Shown: positions 18,586 to 29,826, counted from the first letter of the stretch. The stretch is DNA of 64,000 nucleotides from Kalmusia sp. IMI 367209 (GCA_027946365.1 JAPEUQ010000007.1:1736001-1800000); one strand, 5' to 3'. Notes: a model not told the origin generated them from the letters alone. Numbers and translations are program-made.

Positions 18586-20239
18586 GACGTGCAGCAGTCA
18601 AAGCCAGGCGGTGGGGAAAGGGTGGTGCTGGGGATGGGAAGGGGTGGAGGGGGCTGGTGATGCAGATCAAGGAAAGAAAAGATGAATGTCGCTCTCGCGG
18701 GCACGGGAGAGTTGATAAAGACGGGCAGAGGAGAAATGTCTGGGAGCGAGCTGAGGGTGGAGGTGGGCCTGCGACTAAAGGAGCCTAGTGATTAGAGCTC
18801 GGTCGCAGGGCAGCTCGGGGGCTGCGCGCAGGCGCTAGATATGCGGGAATGTTGCTGAAACGCGATCCTGGTTGGTTTGAGTCTGCCTCCCTGTTTGACC
18901 TGGAGTCCTTCAATACGCGCGCAGAATGCGTGATTGGACTCCGGCCGGCGATCTCTTTGGGGCTTCTTTGACAGTGTCTTTGACGGGCTCTTTGGCTCTT
19001 GGGCAGACGGGGGGTCACGATGGCGAACACGGCCAGGGCGGTCGCTCTGCCAACTGTGGCGTAGCTGTGGGCCGCTTCGCAGGGGAGCAGGGCTAAAATT
19101 AGAGGAGCATTGGACGTCTTAATCAGCCTGTCGCCCGTGTGGTGGAGCGAACGTAGCGCAGCGCAGTGCAGCAAGACTGCTTACGCTGCTCAGCCTCACC
19201 ACCCAACCCTGCACGGAAGGAAAATTTATCGGCGACAGCGCACGCGGTAGCATTGCTGGTGGCATTTGAAAGGTACTATGTACGCCGCTGCAACCATCGG
19301 CCTCAACGTCGTCGTCGTGCAGCTGGTGTGGTGTGGCGACCCTGCTTTGCCTTGGCGTCCATGGCACAGGTACCGGGAAGCGTACGTCACTGTCGAAGTT
19401 TTCCAAGGTTCAACGGCCGCCCCTTTCTAGTGCTACACCCGCCGTTAAACCACAAACCTGGGGCATCCCCGGGCCGTCGTCAAAGCACTCCTGTCGGCCT
19501 CGTCTGCAAATAATATCTGGCCTCGAGGTTGCAGGTCCGCAGAGGACCCTGACGCCGATCGCGGCTTGCATCTCCAGTGTCTCAGAGATCCGGCGCCATC
19601 TTGCCTTGCACCCGCCGCTGCGCAGGAGGATTCGCGATAAACACAGCACATGGCGAGAGCATTCAGCGTGTGCTCAGCAACGCCTGCTTGCGGTATTCCA
19701 TTGTCCAGCCTCCCTTAGCATCCTCAAACAAGCATCTTACCGCACGAGCTGGTTCTGTGCGGTCGACGGGTCAGCATTATAACTACGCCGCCTCCCGTTT
19801 GGGAAAGAGCGGAGATGTACACTGTACTTTTGTTCGTTTCTCGCTCATGACCGCCTCTCCCTATGGCGCCATGGCCCAGCCATCCCTGAATCAACCCGTT
19901 GCAGTGCACATTTTCTAATGCCATGTGGTGCAAGTATGTTCACACCGTCTCGCACGCTTGTGTCCTTTGTCGCGCGGCTGCTGTTTGCTAGCTCGTCAGT
20001 ACCTTCCAAGCCTTTTAGAGCCCGGCGGAAGGGGCGTCCCGCTATCTCTCCCTATCGATTGCCTGGGTGTCGCCATCTGGTCTCACACCATCCTCTCCTT
20101 GAAACAACACTTTCCACTGCCCTTTCACGTAGTCAACCAATCGCCGTATTCATCCTTCTACTGTGTACATTACCGAGACCCGATCGACCCAGCCACTCGG
20201 TGGGCCTGTCTTCCGCTCTGAACTTCCTAATATACACCC
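18586..20239. other. Divergent promoter region between chitin synthase and DUF218 gene
   Basis: 1.65 kb separating two divergently transcribed genes. It is GC-rich near the chitin synthase, with short purine/pyrimidine runs. No frame on either strand looks like protein. A long 5' regulatory region is common for chitin synthase genes, but I cannot point to a specific binding site. Confidence 0.5.
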
Positions 20240-21271
20240 ATGGCGGCACCAGCCACACCTTCCAGAATACTACCTAGATCAAACTTCCATGCTGCAAATA
20301 CTCCGACGACAACAGAGCGTTTGGTGGGGGCCTCAAAACCTCCAGATGCGGAGCCACTTGCTACCCCAGCCTACCAGGAAGCTGAGGACTTCACCCACCC
20401 TGATCATGTGATTCCACCCCAGAGCTACGCAGGCATAGAGAACTTAGTCATCATCTGCTGCCATGCCATTTTCCACCCCGATCCTTTGTCTCCAGACTTT
20501 CCTCTGCATGCTCCATTCGACGAGAACAATTGGTATCTGGCACCATTTCAAAGGTCGAATCCAGAAACAGGCAAACCGGGCGAGCATGAGACGTTTGTGG
20601 CGCATGCCTTGGCTGGAGTTGATGTCTTATCTAGTGGACCGTCCGCAGAGGCAACGCTTTTGGTGATGAGTGGTGGCCCCACCAAAGGCTCTCTCACTTC
20701 GCTAAGCGAAGCTCGCTCTTACTATCATGCAGCACTTGCACAAGAGTTGGCGCAGGGCAATCAAGGCGGTGGACGAGCGAGCCAACTGTTCTCCAAGGGC
20801 CGGATACTTTTGGAAGAGCACGCTACCGACTCCTTCCAAAATCTCATTTTCAGCATTCTGCTATTCCGAAGGACGACTGGTCGTTATCCCAAACAGGTCC
20901 GTGTCATTACACACGCTTTCAAAGCGAAGCGCTTCTTGGACCTTCACGCACCAGCGATCAGATGGCCGTCTGAAAGAATACAGGTACAGGGAATCGATCC
21001 GGTCATGTCGAGCGTCGAGCGCGAGGAGACAGTGGAGGGCGAGGAACAGTATGGTTACGCACCTTGGTTAGAGGATCCTCTTGGTATAGGTAAAGTCTTA
21101 GCGAGCAAAAGAAGGGATCGTGGTTGGGATGAAAACATGGCGAAGCAGCTCGCAGAGGGCCTCGAGGATAGCGTCAAGAAGCTCCTCGAGGGTACTATCT
21201 CTGAGGCTTTGCCTTGGGATTCAACAACTTCGGTGGCAGCACTGGAGACGTCTCCAGATGCCGCGCAATAA
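20240..21271 (+). CDS. DUF218-domain protein, fungal type
   Basis: Single exon, 343 residues. Residues 65-290 carry the DUF218 (YdcF-like) layout: LVIICCHAIF strand, LVMSGGPTKG loop near 140, SEARSYYHAAL, ILLEEHATDSFQNLIFS, and VRVITHAFKAKRFL with a conserved His/Lys pair. The fungal form has a tail GYAPWLEDPLGIG. The first 50 residues are Pro/Ser/Thr-rich and disordered, with no signal peptide. The bacterial relatives bind nucleotides or act in envelope biology. The fungal proteins have no settled function, so none is given here. The start is the first ATG and the domain is complete. Confidence 0.85.
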   Translation: MAAPATPSRILPRSNFHAANTPTTTERLVGASKPPDAEPLATPAYQEAEDFTHPDHVIPPQSYAGIENLVIICCHAIFHPDPLSPDFPLHAPFDENNWYLAPFQRSNPETGKPGEHETFVAHALAGVDVLSSGPSAEATLLVMSGGPTKGSLTSLSEARSYYHAALAQELAQGNQGGGRASQLFSKGRILLEEHATDSFQNLIFSILLFRRTTGRYPKQVRVITHAFKAKRFLDLHAPAIRWPSERIQVQGIDPVMSSVEREETVEGEEQYGYAPWLEDPLGIGKVLASKRRDRGWDENMAKQLAEGLEDSVKKLLEGTISEALPWDSTTSVAALETSPDAAQ

Positions 21272-21677
21272 CCAGCAGCCCAAATCTACCTGACACTCTT
21301 ATGATACAATGATTTCGTGTTCCCCAAGGTGGTTTTCGACGTTTCTGTGGGTTACTTTGGTGCTGTCACCACACCTGCCCTGCCAAACGGTAAACAGTGC
21401 TTCCATGGCAACGTGAAGTAACCCGCACACTCTCGCAACGCACCTCAGCTGTCACCATACTTCAACTATTGCACTTGATTACACGAAGGTCGACGCACGC
21501 ATCAACCCCAGTACGGCCCAATTTGTCCTATTGCGAGCGCACGAGAAGCTCACAGTAGCCCCATCAGCCACTCATCTACTTATATCAAATACAGAGTAGG
21601 TTATCTTGTGCCTTTCCTCATAACATCCCATTTGACGACGGCTACTGCTTCACGCTCTTTAGTCACCGCTTTCAGCA
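21272..21677. other. Intergenic, no supported gene
   Basis: About 0.4 kb between two co-oriented genes. It holds the 3' flank of one and the promoter of the next. I see nothing else. Confidence 0.6.
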
Positions 21678-22160
21678 ATGGTCCTCTTTTCTCAAACCCG
21701 CGAGGAGAAAGCGCGCAAGCGCGCAGCAACTTTCGAGCGTATGCGCCGCGAGCAAACCCAGCAGCGCTCCGATAGACCCGCCCAACCTCCCAAACTCAAT
21801 GCTTTCTTCTTCAAGTCCAGCAAGAAGACGAAGGATGTTCCCTTCTCGAACAAGAAACTAGCGAATGTTGTGCGTGGGGTAAAGCCGCGCAAAATGAAGG
21901 CTAGCGACATGAAGGTAAGGATTGGGGGCGCAGAGGGTGGTGGCGAGATGGAGTTGAGGGAAGGGATGTTAGTAGAGAGGCAGGCGGATGACGTGCAGGA
22001 CGAGGCGGAGATTGGAGGAGAGGTGGAAAGGAACGAGGAAGCAGTGGATGAGGGTGGTGAGAGTGCTGGGGTGGAGGGGAATTGGCTTGTGGAGCTGTTT
22101 GGTGAGGAGAGCTTGGAGGAGGACAAGGAGGCTGATCATGAGAAGGAGTTGGTGGAGTAG
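21678..22160 (+). CDS. Small charged hypothetical protein
   Basis: 160 residues in one exon. The N-terminal half (1-80) is basic and looks conserved: an Arg/Lys-rich helix (REEKARKRAATFERMRREQ) followed by LNAFFFKSS, VPFSNKKLANVVRGVKPRKM and SDMKVRIGG. The C-terminal half is Glu/Gly-rich, acidic and probably disordered. There is no signal peptide or membrane segment. The basic/acidic split suggests a nuclear or chromatin-associated protein, but I do not recognise the family and give no function. Confidence 0.6.
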   Translation: MVLFSQTREEKARKRAATFERMRREQTQQRSDRPAQPPKLNAFFFKSSKKTKDVPFSNKKLANVVRGVKPRKMKASDMKVRIGGAEGGGEMELREGMLVERQADDVQDEAEIGGEVERNEEAVDEGGESAGVEGNWLVELFGEESLEEDKEADHEKELVE

Positions 22161-22468
22161 TGTGGCGCAATTGCGACCTGGAAGAACTCATGAGGAAGGG
22201 TTTCGCGCTGATGAATACGTTGTCATATCTGTCTCCTGTTGTTGAGAGTCACGGTGTAGTAGTACGATGAAAGCATCCTGCTTGTGCAGAATACCTCGTG
22301 AGATATCTCAACCTCTGATACGCTGTATGATCCTCCTCCACATGACGGGGCCTGAGGCAACACCGGCCTGATACGTACGGCTAGACTCGGAGCGAAATAT
22401 GAATTTTGAATGGAAACTTTACAGCCGTATGCAATGTTTGACTTGCATTGACATAAATGCATGATGTC
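22161..22468. other. Short intergenic region between convergent genes
   Basis: About 300 bp between the ends of two convergent genes. I see nothing in it. Confidence 0.6.
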
Positions 22469-23300
22469 TTAATCCCTTTTCGGTCGTCCACAAAGCACAA
22501 CATCCTCTCCCAGCGGCACCCACTTCACATCCCCCAACCTGCCCACTGCTACCTTCTTTCCACTATCATCTCTCTTCTCATCTGGACACACTTGCACGCC
22601 ATCTTTCCCCAACCACACAGGCGCAATCGTCACTATCACCGCGTCTACAAGCCCAATACATCTCGGCGAGAGCAACTCATTGATAACCCCGGCCCCACCC
22701 TCAATCATAACACTCTCAATCCCCTCTTCAGCCAACACCCTCAACACATCCTTCCAGTCGAAATGCCCATCCGCCCGCATCGGAAGCCCAACATACCTCC
22801 CCAACACCGCGCAAAACCTCCTCCCTCTCCCCACCAACATCCACACCCTCGCCAACAAGCACCCAAGGCCCTCCCTCCCCTCCCCCGCCAACCGCACAAC
22901 CTTGCTCTCAACGCTTACATCCCACCGGCCCGCGGATCCAGCACCACAGGCCGCGGCTGCCCCGCCAGACCTGCACCTCCATACCCGCCCACGCCAGATA
23001 AGCGGCAGTTCAAGCTGGGATTGTCGGCGACGGCGGTCCCGACGCCGACGAGGATGGCCGCGTGGTGCGCGCGGAGGTAGTGCGTCATTGCTTTTGAGGC
23101 GGGGCCTGAGAGCGGCGTGGGGATGGTGGGGAGAGGGCGATGTGGCTGTCGAGAGAGGTGGCGTATGTGAGGGTTGTGTAGGGTTTGGACTTTGGGGCTG
23201 GTGCTGGGGAGGAGGAGGAAGGGGATGGTGGGAGGTATGGATTGATTTGGGTGGAAGATGGGGACGGGAAGGAGAGGGCGTCTCTGGTAGGTGCGGTCAT
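22469..23300 (-). pseudogene. RIB7-like diaminohydroxyphosphoribosylaminopyrimidine reductase, frameshifted
   Basis: Family pieces of the riboflavin-pathway reductase (RibD C-terminal fold, fungal RIB7) appear in order but in different frames. From 23300 comes MTAPTRDAL and then YTTLTYATSLDSHIALSP. After about 23135-23118 the frame changes to give SGPASKAMTHYLRAHHAAIL, VGVGTAVADNPSLNCRL and RPVVLDPR. After about 22938-22919 it changes again to RWDVSVESKVV and then DWKDVLRVLAEEGIESVMIE and LVDAVIVTIAPVWLGKDG, ending at 22469. A further shift between 22870 and 22790 is likely. No GT-AG introns restore the frame. The pathway is essential without added riboflavin, so either an intact copy lies elsewhere or these are sequencing errors in GC-rich runs. 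The protein would reduce the ribosylamino-pyrimidine intermediate with NADPH. Confidence 0.7.
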
Positions 23301-24050
23301 CGTGGGTGAGGATTGAGATTGCGGGCCCTGGTGGGTGGAGGAGGGAGCGTTGGAAGTGTGGTGCTGGGACGGAGGGTTGGAGATGTTTTGACTGTTTATA
23401 TGTGGGTGTTGTTACTGTGTCGTTTTTTTAGAGCTGTTCTTGTGTTAGATGTAATGATCTTGCTTTTGCTATTGACTGGACGAGTGTATCAGCGCACACT
23501 GATTGCTGCTCTTTCAGATCGATATTCGCCTTCGCGTAGGCTGTTGCTTCGCTATTGCCAATGATGCGAGTCGCCTCGTTTCGTGATGTTGACTTGTGAG
23601 TCAATATTTGACACTTTTTAGACCAGGACCACCGATATTTGACTTAGATATTCAACCTAGGGAGGAAAAGTTAAGAATTTTATGATGTTGAAACTCAAGT
23701 AGATATCCGCATCCCAACGAATCAACGGCCTAGGAGGAGCGACCATGACTAAGCATCGCGTCAGGCAACGACGGAGAAACCTCGGGTACGACCGCTTTCG
23801 CCCCACGTTAACTATCAGTGACAGCACAGCTTCACTGGCAGCCTATCTTTCGATACATACCTTTTGTTGCCTATAATCACTTAGCCCTCGTGCTTTCGCG
23901 CTCTCGCGTTAATATATCCCGTTGTGCGCCGCTACGCTTCCTCTCACAGCACTACATCGATTTCAAAACCCACTTGAGTTATTGTCCGCGCCGCACGCGA
24001 CCGTATAGAACCGCCGCGCAGAGCGAGGATAAGCAGACAATACCGCCAAG
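23301..24050. other. Divergent promoter region between the RIB7-like gene and UBC12
   Basis: 0.75 kb. The part next to the RIB7-like start is G-rich. No supported gene or RNA. Confidence 0.55.
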
Positions 24051-24781
24051 ATGATGAAAATTTGGTCTATGGTATGTGGCTCGCAGGAGTTTTCTCAGGA
24101 ATGTATCACGCAGAGCCACGATTCGCTGACTCATTTGCAGAAGAAGCAGCAAAAGGATGCTGAGGCGGCAGCTGCAGCGTCAGGCAAAAAGAAGTTCTCA
24201 GCAGCCGATCTACGAGTTATCAAAGGTCCATACATCCACCGTTCTCAAGCGAGACATGATCGCTGACACCGATTACAGATCTCGAGCACCTATCTCTCAG
24301 CGATACGATGGAACTCAAGCGGGAACTAGACAACTACAAGGACTTTTCGCTTGTGATCAACCCAGATGAGGGCATGTACAAGGGTGGTCGCTTCGAATTC
24401 AAGTTCGAGATCAAGCCGACCTTCCCATATGACGCTCCGAAGGTGCGCTGTCAGCAGAAGATCTACCATCCGAACATTGACCTGGAGGGGAACGTGTGCT
24501 TGAACATCCTGCGCGAGGACTGGAAGCCGGTTCTTAATTTGAATGCTATCTTTGTTGGTCTGCAGGTGTGTATTCGACTAAATCGTGGGACATGAGTCTT
24601 TGATTCTGACGAGTGATAGTTTCTTTTCCTCGAACCTAACGCGTCCGACCCACTGAATAAAGAGGCTGCGGAAGACCTCAAGCACAACCGAGAAGGCTTC
24701 AAGCGCAACGTCCGAGCTGCCATGGGCGGTGGGATCGTGAAGGGCGAGTCTTTCGATCGAGTACTGAAACCCGAGCGGTAA
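24051..24781 (+). CDS. UBC12: NEDD8-conjugating enzyme E2 (Ubc12)
   Basis: Four exons: 24051-24071, 24141-24225, 24279-24565 and 24620-24781, giving 184 residues. The first 7-codon exon (MMKIWSM) plus KKQQK forms the N-terminal extension that docks on the NEDD8 E1, a feature unique to Ubc12. The UBC core follows, with the HPN motif at 99-101 and the catalytic cysteine C109 in GNVCLNIL. The C-terminal helices end in FDRVLKPER. The enzyme passes NEDD8 to cullins and so controls SCF ubiquitin ligases. Introns are 69, 53 and 54 nt, and the second donor (GTCCAT) is weak but required by frame. All the expected parts are present. Confidence 0.95.
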
Positions 24782-25595
24782 TGAGGGTGCCTCTTGCGCT
24801 TCAGCGAGATTCGCATTGAAAATAAATGTGCGATAGCGGAGCAGTGCTCGAGGGCTCGGTCAGAGTCCGATGGGGTGCTTCCGTTGACGGGTTCGGACAC
24901 TAGGCGGAGAGAGGGACGCACGAGTGTGGTGGCATGGCAGGGACAATGATCATGAGCGAGCATTTAGTTATGGCGTACATTGGAGCGAGGCGTTGGTATA
25001 CAGGACCTTACTCTACGATATAAGATTTGTTTCACACCATCTTTTGATATTCAAACCGAGTTGGCCTTTATAGATTTTGCAGTGGCCTTGTAGAGAGATC
25101 AATGTAGGCTTGCAGAGGTCGTAAGAGGAATATACACTATACCTATGTTGTGCGGCAACCATTTCCAACGATGTATATACAGAGTGCTGACAGGAGAGAC
25201 GAGGTTCAGCGATGGATCGGACGGTGACCGAAGCCCACAATGCAGTGCGCAAGTATCCATAATATTGTAGCGCGAAGTATCATGCGGTACAATGCATGTT
25301 CGTCTATCAGCAATGCAGTCCCCACCGAACACCTGCAGTCCGCTCCAGACAATCTGGAACGATACGTTGTTGGTGACCCACTTTTCGGCGTAGTATTGCC
25401 TGCTCGGAGACAGGCTCTGCTCCCCGAGGCGTCATCTGTGACTGGCCATAGGCCCACCGCCGAACATCGGCCCAGCCACTTGCGTCCGAGCTCGAAAATC
25501 CGAACGACCCCAGACGCACCAAGCAGCCCAGCTTTAAAAACCGTCCAACACCCTCCACGCTTTTACTCCTCCAAGATACCCCTCACACATTCACA
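24782..25595. other. Intergenic, no supported gene
   Basis: 0.8 kb between UBC12 and the reductoisomerase gene. The right end, from about 25500, is the promoter and CA-rich leader of the latter. I see no clear binding site that I would assign. Confidence 0.55.
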
Positions 25596-26982
25596 ATGGC
25601 TTCAAGACCTGCTGCCCGTGCCTTCCGCCAGACTGCCCGCCAATTGGGCGCTCCTGCTGTGCAGAGGCGCACTTTTGTCTCGGCGCTGAACGCTGCTCGA
25701 GCTGGCGTGGCAGCTGCCCCCAAGGCTGCTGTCAGCACCTCGTTCCAGCAGACGCGCGGTATCAAGACGATTGACTTCGCCGGTACCAAGGAGACCGTCT
25801 ATGGTGAGTTTTTGCATTCGTCGATTGGGTCAATGGGTTGCTGACGTAGCGCACAGAGCGTGACGACTGGCCGAGGGAGAAGCTTCTGGTGAGTCAGCCC
25901 ATGCCTCAATGGCATCAGAAATAGCTACACTGGAACCTTGAGCTGACGATTGAGCTAGGAATACTTCAAGAACGACACTCTCGCCCTCATCGGCTATGGC
26001 TCGCAGGGCCACGGCCAGGGTCTTAACCTCCGTGACAACGGCCTCAACGTCATTGTCGGTGTGCGGAAGAATGGCGCCTCGTGGAAGGAGGCCGAGCAGG
26101 ATGGCTGGGTCCCCGGCAAGAACCTGTTCGACATTGACGAGGCCATTGGCAAGGGTACCATCATCATGAACCTGCTCTCCGATGCTGCCCAGTCTGAGAC
26201 CTGGCCCGCTATCAAGCCCCTCCTCTCCAAGGACAAGGTGAGCCCGTGCGATCCTTGCGCTATCAAGCTCAACTAAATCTGTCTAGACTCTCTACTTCTC
26301 CCACGGTTTCTCTCCTGTCTTCAAGGACCTGACCAAGGTTGAGGTCCCCACCGACATGGACGTCATCCTCGTTGCCCCCAAGGGTTCCGGCCGAACCGTC
26401 CGCACCCTCTTCCGTGAGGGCCGTGGTATCAACTCCTCCATCGCCGTCTACCAGGACGTCACTGGCAAGGCTCAGGAGAAGGCTATTGCCCTCGGTGTTG
26501 CCGTCGGTTCTGGCTACCTCTACGAGACCACCTTCGAGAAGGAGGTATACTCTGACCTCTATGGCGAGCGTGGCTGCTTGATGGGCGGTATTCACGGCAT
26601 GTTCCTCGCTCAGTACGAGGTTCTCCGTGAGCGCGGCCACTCCCCCTCTGAGGCCTTCAATGAGACCGTCGAGGAGGCTACCCAGTCCCTCTACCCTCTC
26701 ATCGGTGCCAACGGTATGGACTACATGTACGCTGCCTGCTCGACCACCGCCCGCCGTGGTGCCATCGACTGGAGCAAGCGCTTCAAGGACGCCTTGAAGC
26801 CTGTCTTCGACGACCTATATACCTCCGTCCAGGACGGTTCCGAGACCAAGAGGTCTCTGGAGTACAACTCGCAGCCCGACTACCGTGAGAAGTACAAGGC
26901 CGAGCTCGAGGAGATTGACAACCTCGAGATCTGGCGCGCGGGCAAGGCTGTCCGCTCCCTCCGCCCTGAGAACGCCAAGTAA
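25596..26982 (+). CDS. ILV5: Ketol-acid reductoisomerase, mitochondrial
   Basis: Exons 25596-25803, 25857-25888, 25959-26237 and 26287-26982 give 404 residues. Residues 1-50 are an Arg/Ala/Ser-rich presequence (MASRPAARAFRQTARQL) ending near RGIKTI. The NADPH-binding motif GYGSQGHGQ follows, then the all-helical C-terminal domain with the acidic Mg-binding residues and the EEATQSLYPLIGANGMDYMY segment typical of the fungal enzyme. It converts acetolactate and acetohydroxybutyrate to the dihydroxy acids in valine and isoleucine synthesis, in the matrix. The second exon has only 32 nt. Codon use is strongly biased to C-ending codons, as expected for a highly expressed gene. The protein looks intact. 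Confidence 0.96.
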
Positions 26983-27220
26983 GCGTGAATTGGCTGGGAT
27001 GTCTGATTGGACGTGTATACGTAGGGTTTCTCTATCTGCACTTAGGCGTCGGTCGAATTCGTTTTGGCGCCGCGGTTTCCTACTACGGATGAACTTGGAG
27101 CATGAGTCGAAAAGTCGATCGTTCCAAAAGCAATGATACCTTGTTCAAACACTTCCGTCCGCACATTGATATCCTTTGTGACTTCAATCATTACTTACTT
27201 ATTGCAGCATAAACTAATAT

Positions 27221-28086
27221 CTAGTCCTCCTTCCCCGTCCTCCTCTCGTTCTGCCATGCCTCCCAAAGCTCCTTTGGCGTCCTCTCCTCCGTCACCGCCT
27301 CGACTCCTACCACCCTCGCCATCAACCCCACAGTACACAATACCATCCACGTCATCACATGCTCCACCGTCATCTCCATGCTCCGTCCGCCTCTTTTACC
27401 TATCCATTCCCCCGTACACCCCTCCATACTCAAAAACACAGGCCAATTATCCAGTTCCCAGAATATAACGAACAGCTGAAAAGGTACCCACCAATTCCCT
27501 AGCGTCCATTGCGCCGCCTTAATCGAAAGTGCCGTCGTCCGAGTGGAACCGGAAGGAGAAGCAACATCGAGAATCACCCCATTCAAATTAAAAAAGAACA
27601 ACGGCTTGCTAACATCAGCCGGATCCGTCCATTCCTCCACCACCACGTCGTCGAAATAATCGTCTGGATACCGCGTCTTACGGTGGAGATTGCGTCGCGA
27701 CGTGTAGTGCATCGCGCGGCCCCAGTTGTGCCGCGTGAACTTCGGGACCGTGACGACGAGGCCGGGAGAAAGGAGCGCGTTGTTGTTCCTGGGGTCGATT
27801 GTGCCGCCGGACGAGGCGCTGAGGATGTGCGTGGTAGTCCCGAGCGTGACGAAGATGCTGCCTCGGACGAGGCGCAGATGCTCCGTGTGCGTCGTGTGGT
27901 AGTGCAAGCCGGATGTCCACGTTGATCGTGGGGGGAGGTGGATTGTTGTTTTGAGCGGGGATGCTGGGGAGGCGGACGGGGATGTTGGGATGTGGTATGC
28001 CACGGCGCTGTAGCCGGTACGCGTTATTGGGTTTGTGTTTGGGGAGGGGTTGAGCGGGGTGAGGGTTGGGGACGGGTAGGCGCCAT
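27221..28086 (-). CDS. Cupin-like protein with hydrophobic C-terminal half; 5' end uncertain
   Basis: The frame reads from above 28086 down to 27221 and has no in-frame ATG before the conserved part. The expected ATG at 28086 lies one frame off, so a base error, a frameshift or an unseen 5' exon is likely. The conserved part starts near GYSAVAYHIPTSPS. A cupin-type barrel follows: SGLHYHTTHTEHLRLVRG with its His/Glu pattern, GSIFVTLG, and VVTVPKFTRHNWGRA. C-terminal to it come NWWVPFQLFVIFWELDNWPV and VMTWMVLCTVGLMARVVGV, which could be membrane segments. No enzyme activity can be assigned. It converges on ILV5. Confidence 0.6.
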
Positions 28087-28704
28087 TGTGGAGAGGGAGT
28101 GAGTGAGGGGGATATGGAAGGTTGGGAGAGGGGATTCTCGTTGGAGAGTTGGTTTGTTGTTTTAATGCATATCGGTCTTGATGTTTGGTCAGTTGTTGGA
28201 GTTCAGGGTGTTGTAAGCGTGCTCGGTGTGTTAGTGCGGAATTAGACCGCGCTTGTGTGATTCGACATCGAGCTTTTGCCTATGCTCGCTTTCGCATCTG
28301 TTCTCGCTTCGTATACAATTCATACCTCACGAATAGTTAGAAAAAGGAACTAGGCAATAAGGCAAGGGCTCAAAGGCTTTGAAGAGTTTGCTCAGGGCTA
28401 CGTACGAGTTTTATCGGCGTGTGACTTTAGGTGCCCAGTTCGATGCATCCCTTGATCCTAGCGACGGTCTGCAACACATTCCTTCACTTCGGAGGAGGCC
28501 GTGAAGGTTTCACAGGGGGGCTGAAGCTGGTACAAGGAAGTAGGTGAGGCTGACTGATATATTTTGAATTTTGAAATCGCCGGGTGATAGTTGCTGCAGC
28601 AGGGTATTACGGCGCATTTTTTTCAAGACGGGAATCATCTGCTTGCTTTTATAACAAGCACCTATAATCAGTCTTTCATCTGTTCTTTCTTCTTATATAG
28701 AGAG
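28087..28704. other. Intergenic, no supported gene
   Basis: 0.6 kb upstream of the cupin-like gene. It contains purine-rich stretches and no credible frame. Confidence 0.55.
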
Positions 28705-29057
28705 ATGACGGAGCTCTTGCAAATTTTATCATTAAATTTCAAAGGCTTCACTGCATTCGTAGGGCTTACATTTCTTGGCTTGTACTATCTGTACACCGTT
28801 CCCATAGTACGATCACCTTACTCAGAACCAGGTGAGTATCACAGTGGAACATAAACGTCGAGAAGATTCGTCAATCACAAGATTGTGCCATTTCAACCCT
28901 CGTAAGACTCATTAACGTGCTTTTCTTAGGCTCACTCGATCGTCTTAGCCGCGCTCGCTCCAGCTACGTAGCTATCTTGGGACGTGCAGAATTGCGTCGT
29001 GAGAATTATAAAAAGAGACGGAAAGACGCAGCTGGTCGACGCTCATCACCGACATTC
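28705..29057 (+). CDS. Possible small one-span membrane protein (tentative)
   Basis: ATG at 28705 opens MTELLQILSLNFKGF and a hydrophobic run FVGLTFLGLYYLY. The frame reaches a good donor at 28832, and a TTCTTAG acceptor at 28929 joins in frame to SLDRLSRARSSYVAIL and a Lys/Arg-rich region ending FYE near 29057. No stop follows at once: the frame runs on into the next gene. So this may be the 5' part of a longer transcript, or chance. No family recognised. Confidence 0.25.
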
Positions 29058-29117
29058 TACGAGGTAATTCCTGCACTACCAAACATTCCACATCAAAAAC
29101 GTCAAACCATTGAAGCC

Positions 29118-29503
29118 ATGAAAGGCACTTTCATCACCCTTGCTGTCTTCACGGTCTTCACGCCCGTCTCAGTTCTAGCAAAGAGCTGCAATCAAGGTGG
29201 CGTCTACTGCGGAACATCTCTTCTCAACAAAGGTGACACTCCTCACTTCTGTTCTCGTGCCTTCACCCCCGTTCGTGTTCTTGTCTAGACTTATTCGGGC
29301 GTCCTTTCAGAAACTTATCCATTTCAGGAAACTACCACGACCACATCGTTCAAACGCTGGAGGGAGCGGGGCAATCTACTGACGAGAGGCATGTCCAGGC
29401 GAGCCTGTTCAGCTGCTTGGGTGGTGGGGATATCAAGTTCCGTGAATTCTGCGGAAATGGGTGTGCCGGAGTGGGAAGTCTTGAACCAGACTATTGCCTT
29501 TAG
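29118..29503 (+). CDS. Small secreted six-cysteine protein, candidate effector
   Basis: Two exons, 29118-29232 and 29328-29503, give 96 residues. Signal peptide 1-21 (hydrophobic, cleavage after VLA). The mature part has six cysteines in the order SC..VYCG..FSC..FC..GC..YC. Around them is GGVYCGTSLLNKGNY, with LFSCLGGGDIKF and FCGNGC further on. This pattern recurs in a widespread group of fungal small secreted proteins of unknown function. The intron is phase 1 with ends GTGACA and TTTCAG, and only the spliced form keeps all cysteines in frame. It sits alone next to two HET genes. An effector or a surface-interaction role is inferred from size, secretion and cysteines only. Confidence 0.75.
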
Positions 29504-29826
29504 ATAAGTCATTGAAATATGTTTTTTTGACAAGGTCCGAATGATGATACAGTCAGCGTAGACGGATGTCAGGATAGTCGCATCATCTGAGAGTCATTTC
29601 TAGATCATTTCATCTTTGTTTTATATGTTGATTCGCACTGTGAAGTCAATCTTTTTTTTTTATCTCGGGTTATTTACCAGTTCAGATGGTATTCATATTT
29701 ATTCTAGAGATGAATCGGTTTCTTAATAATGTTTGGTCAATGGAGTTGCCGCACGCTGAACTACCTTTCTGCCTTGCAGTGGGGGCCAATATGATCACGA
29801 ACCAGCGTAAACGATTCCCCGCACCT
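29504..29826. other. Intergenic between the small secreted protein and the first HET gene
   Basis: About 0.3 kb with a T-rich run near 29650. The true first exon of the HET gene could start here; an alternative in-frame ATG is at 29791. Confidence 0.5.

Noticed and set aside
21692..22191. Long minus-strand Ser/Pro frames opposite the small charged protein
   Set aside because: Shadow of the Glu/Lys-rich plus-strand gene; composition is what antisense of such codons gives.
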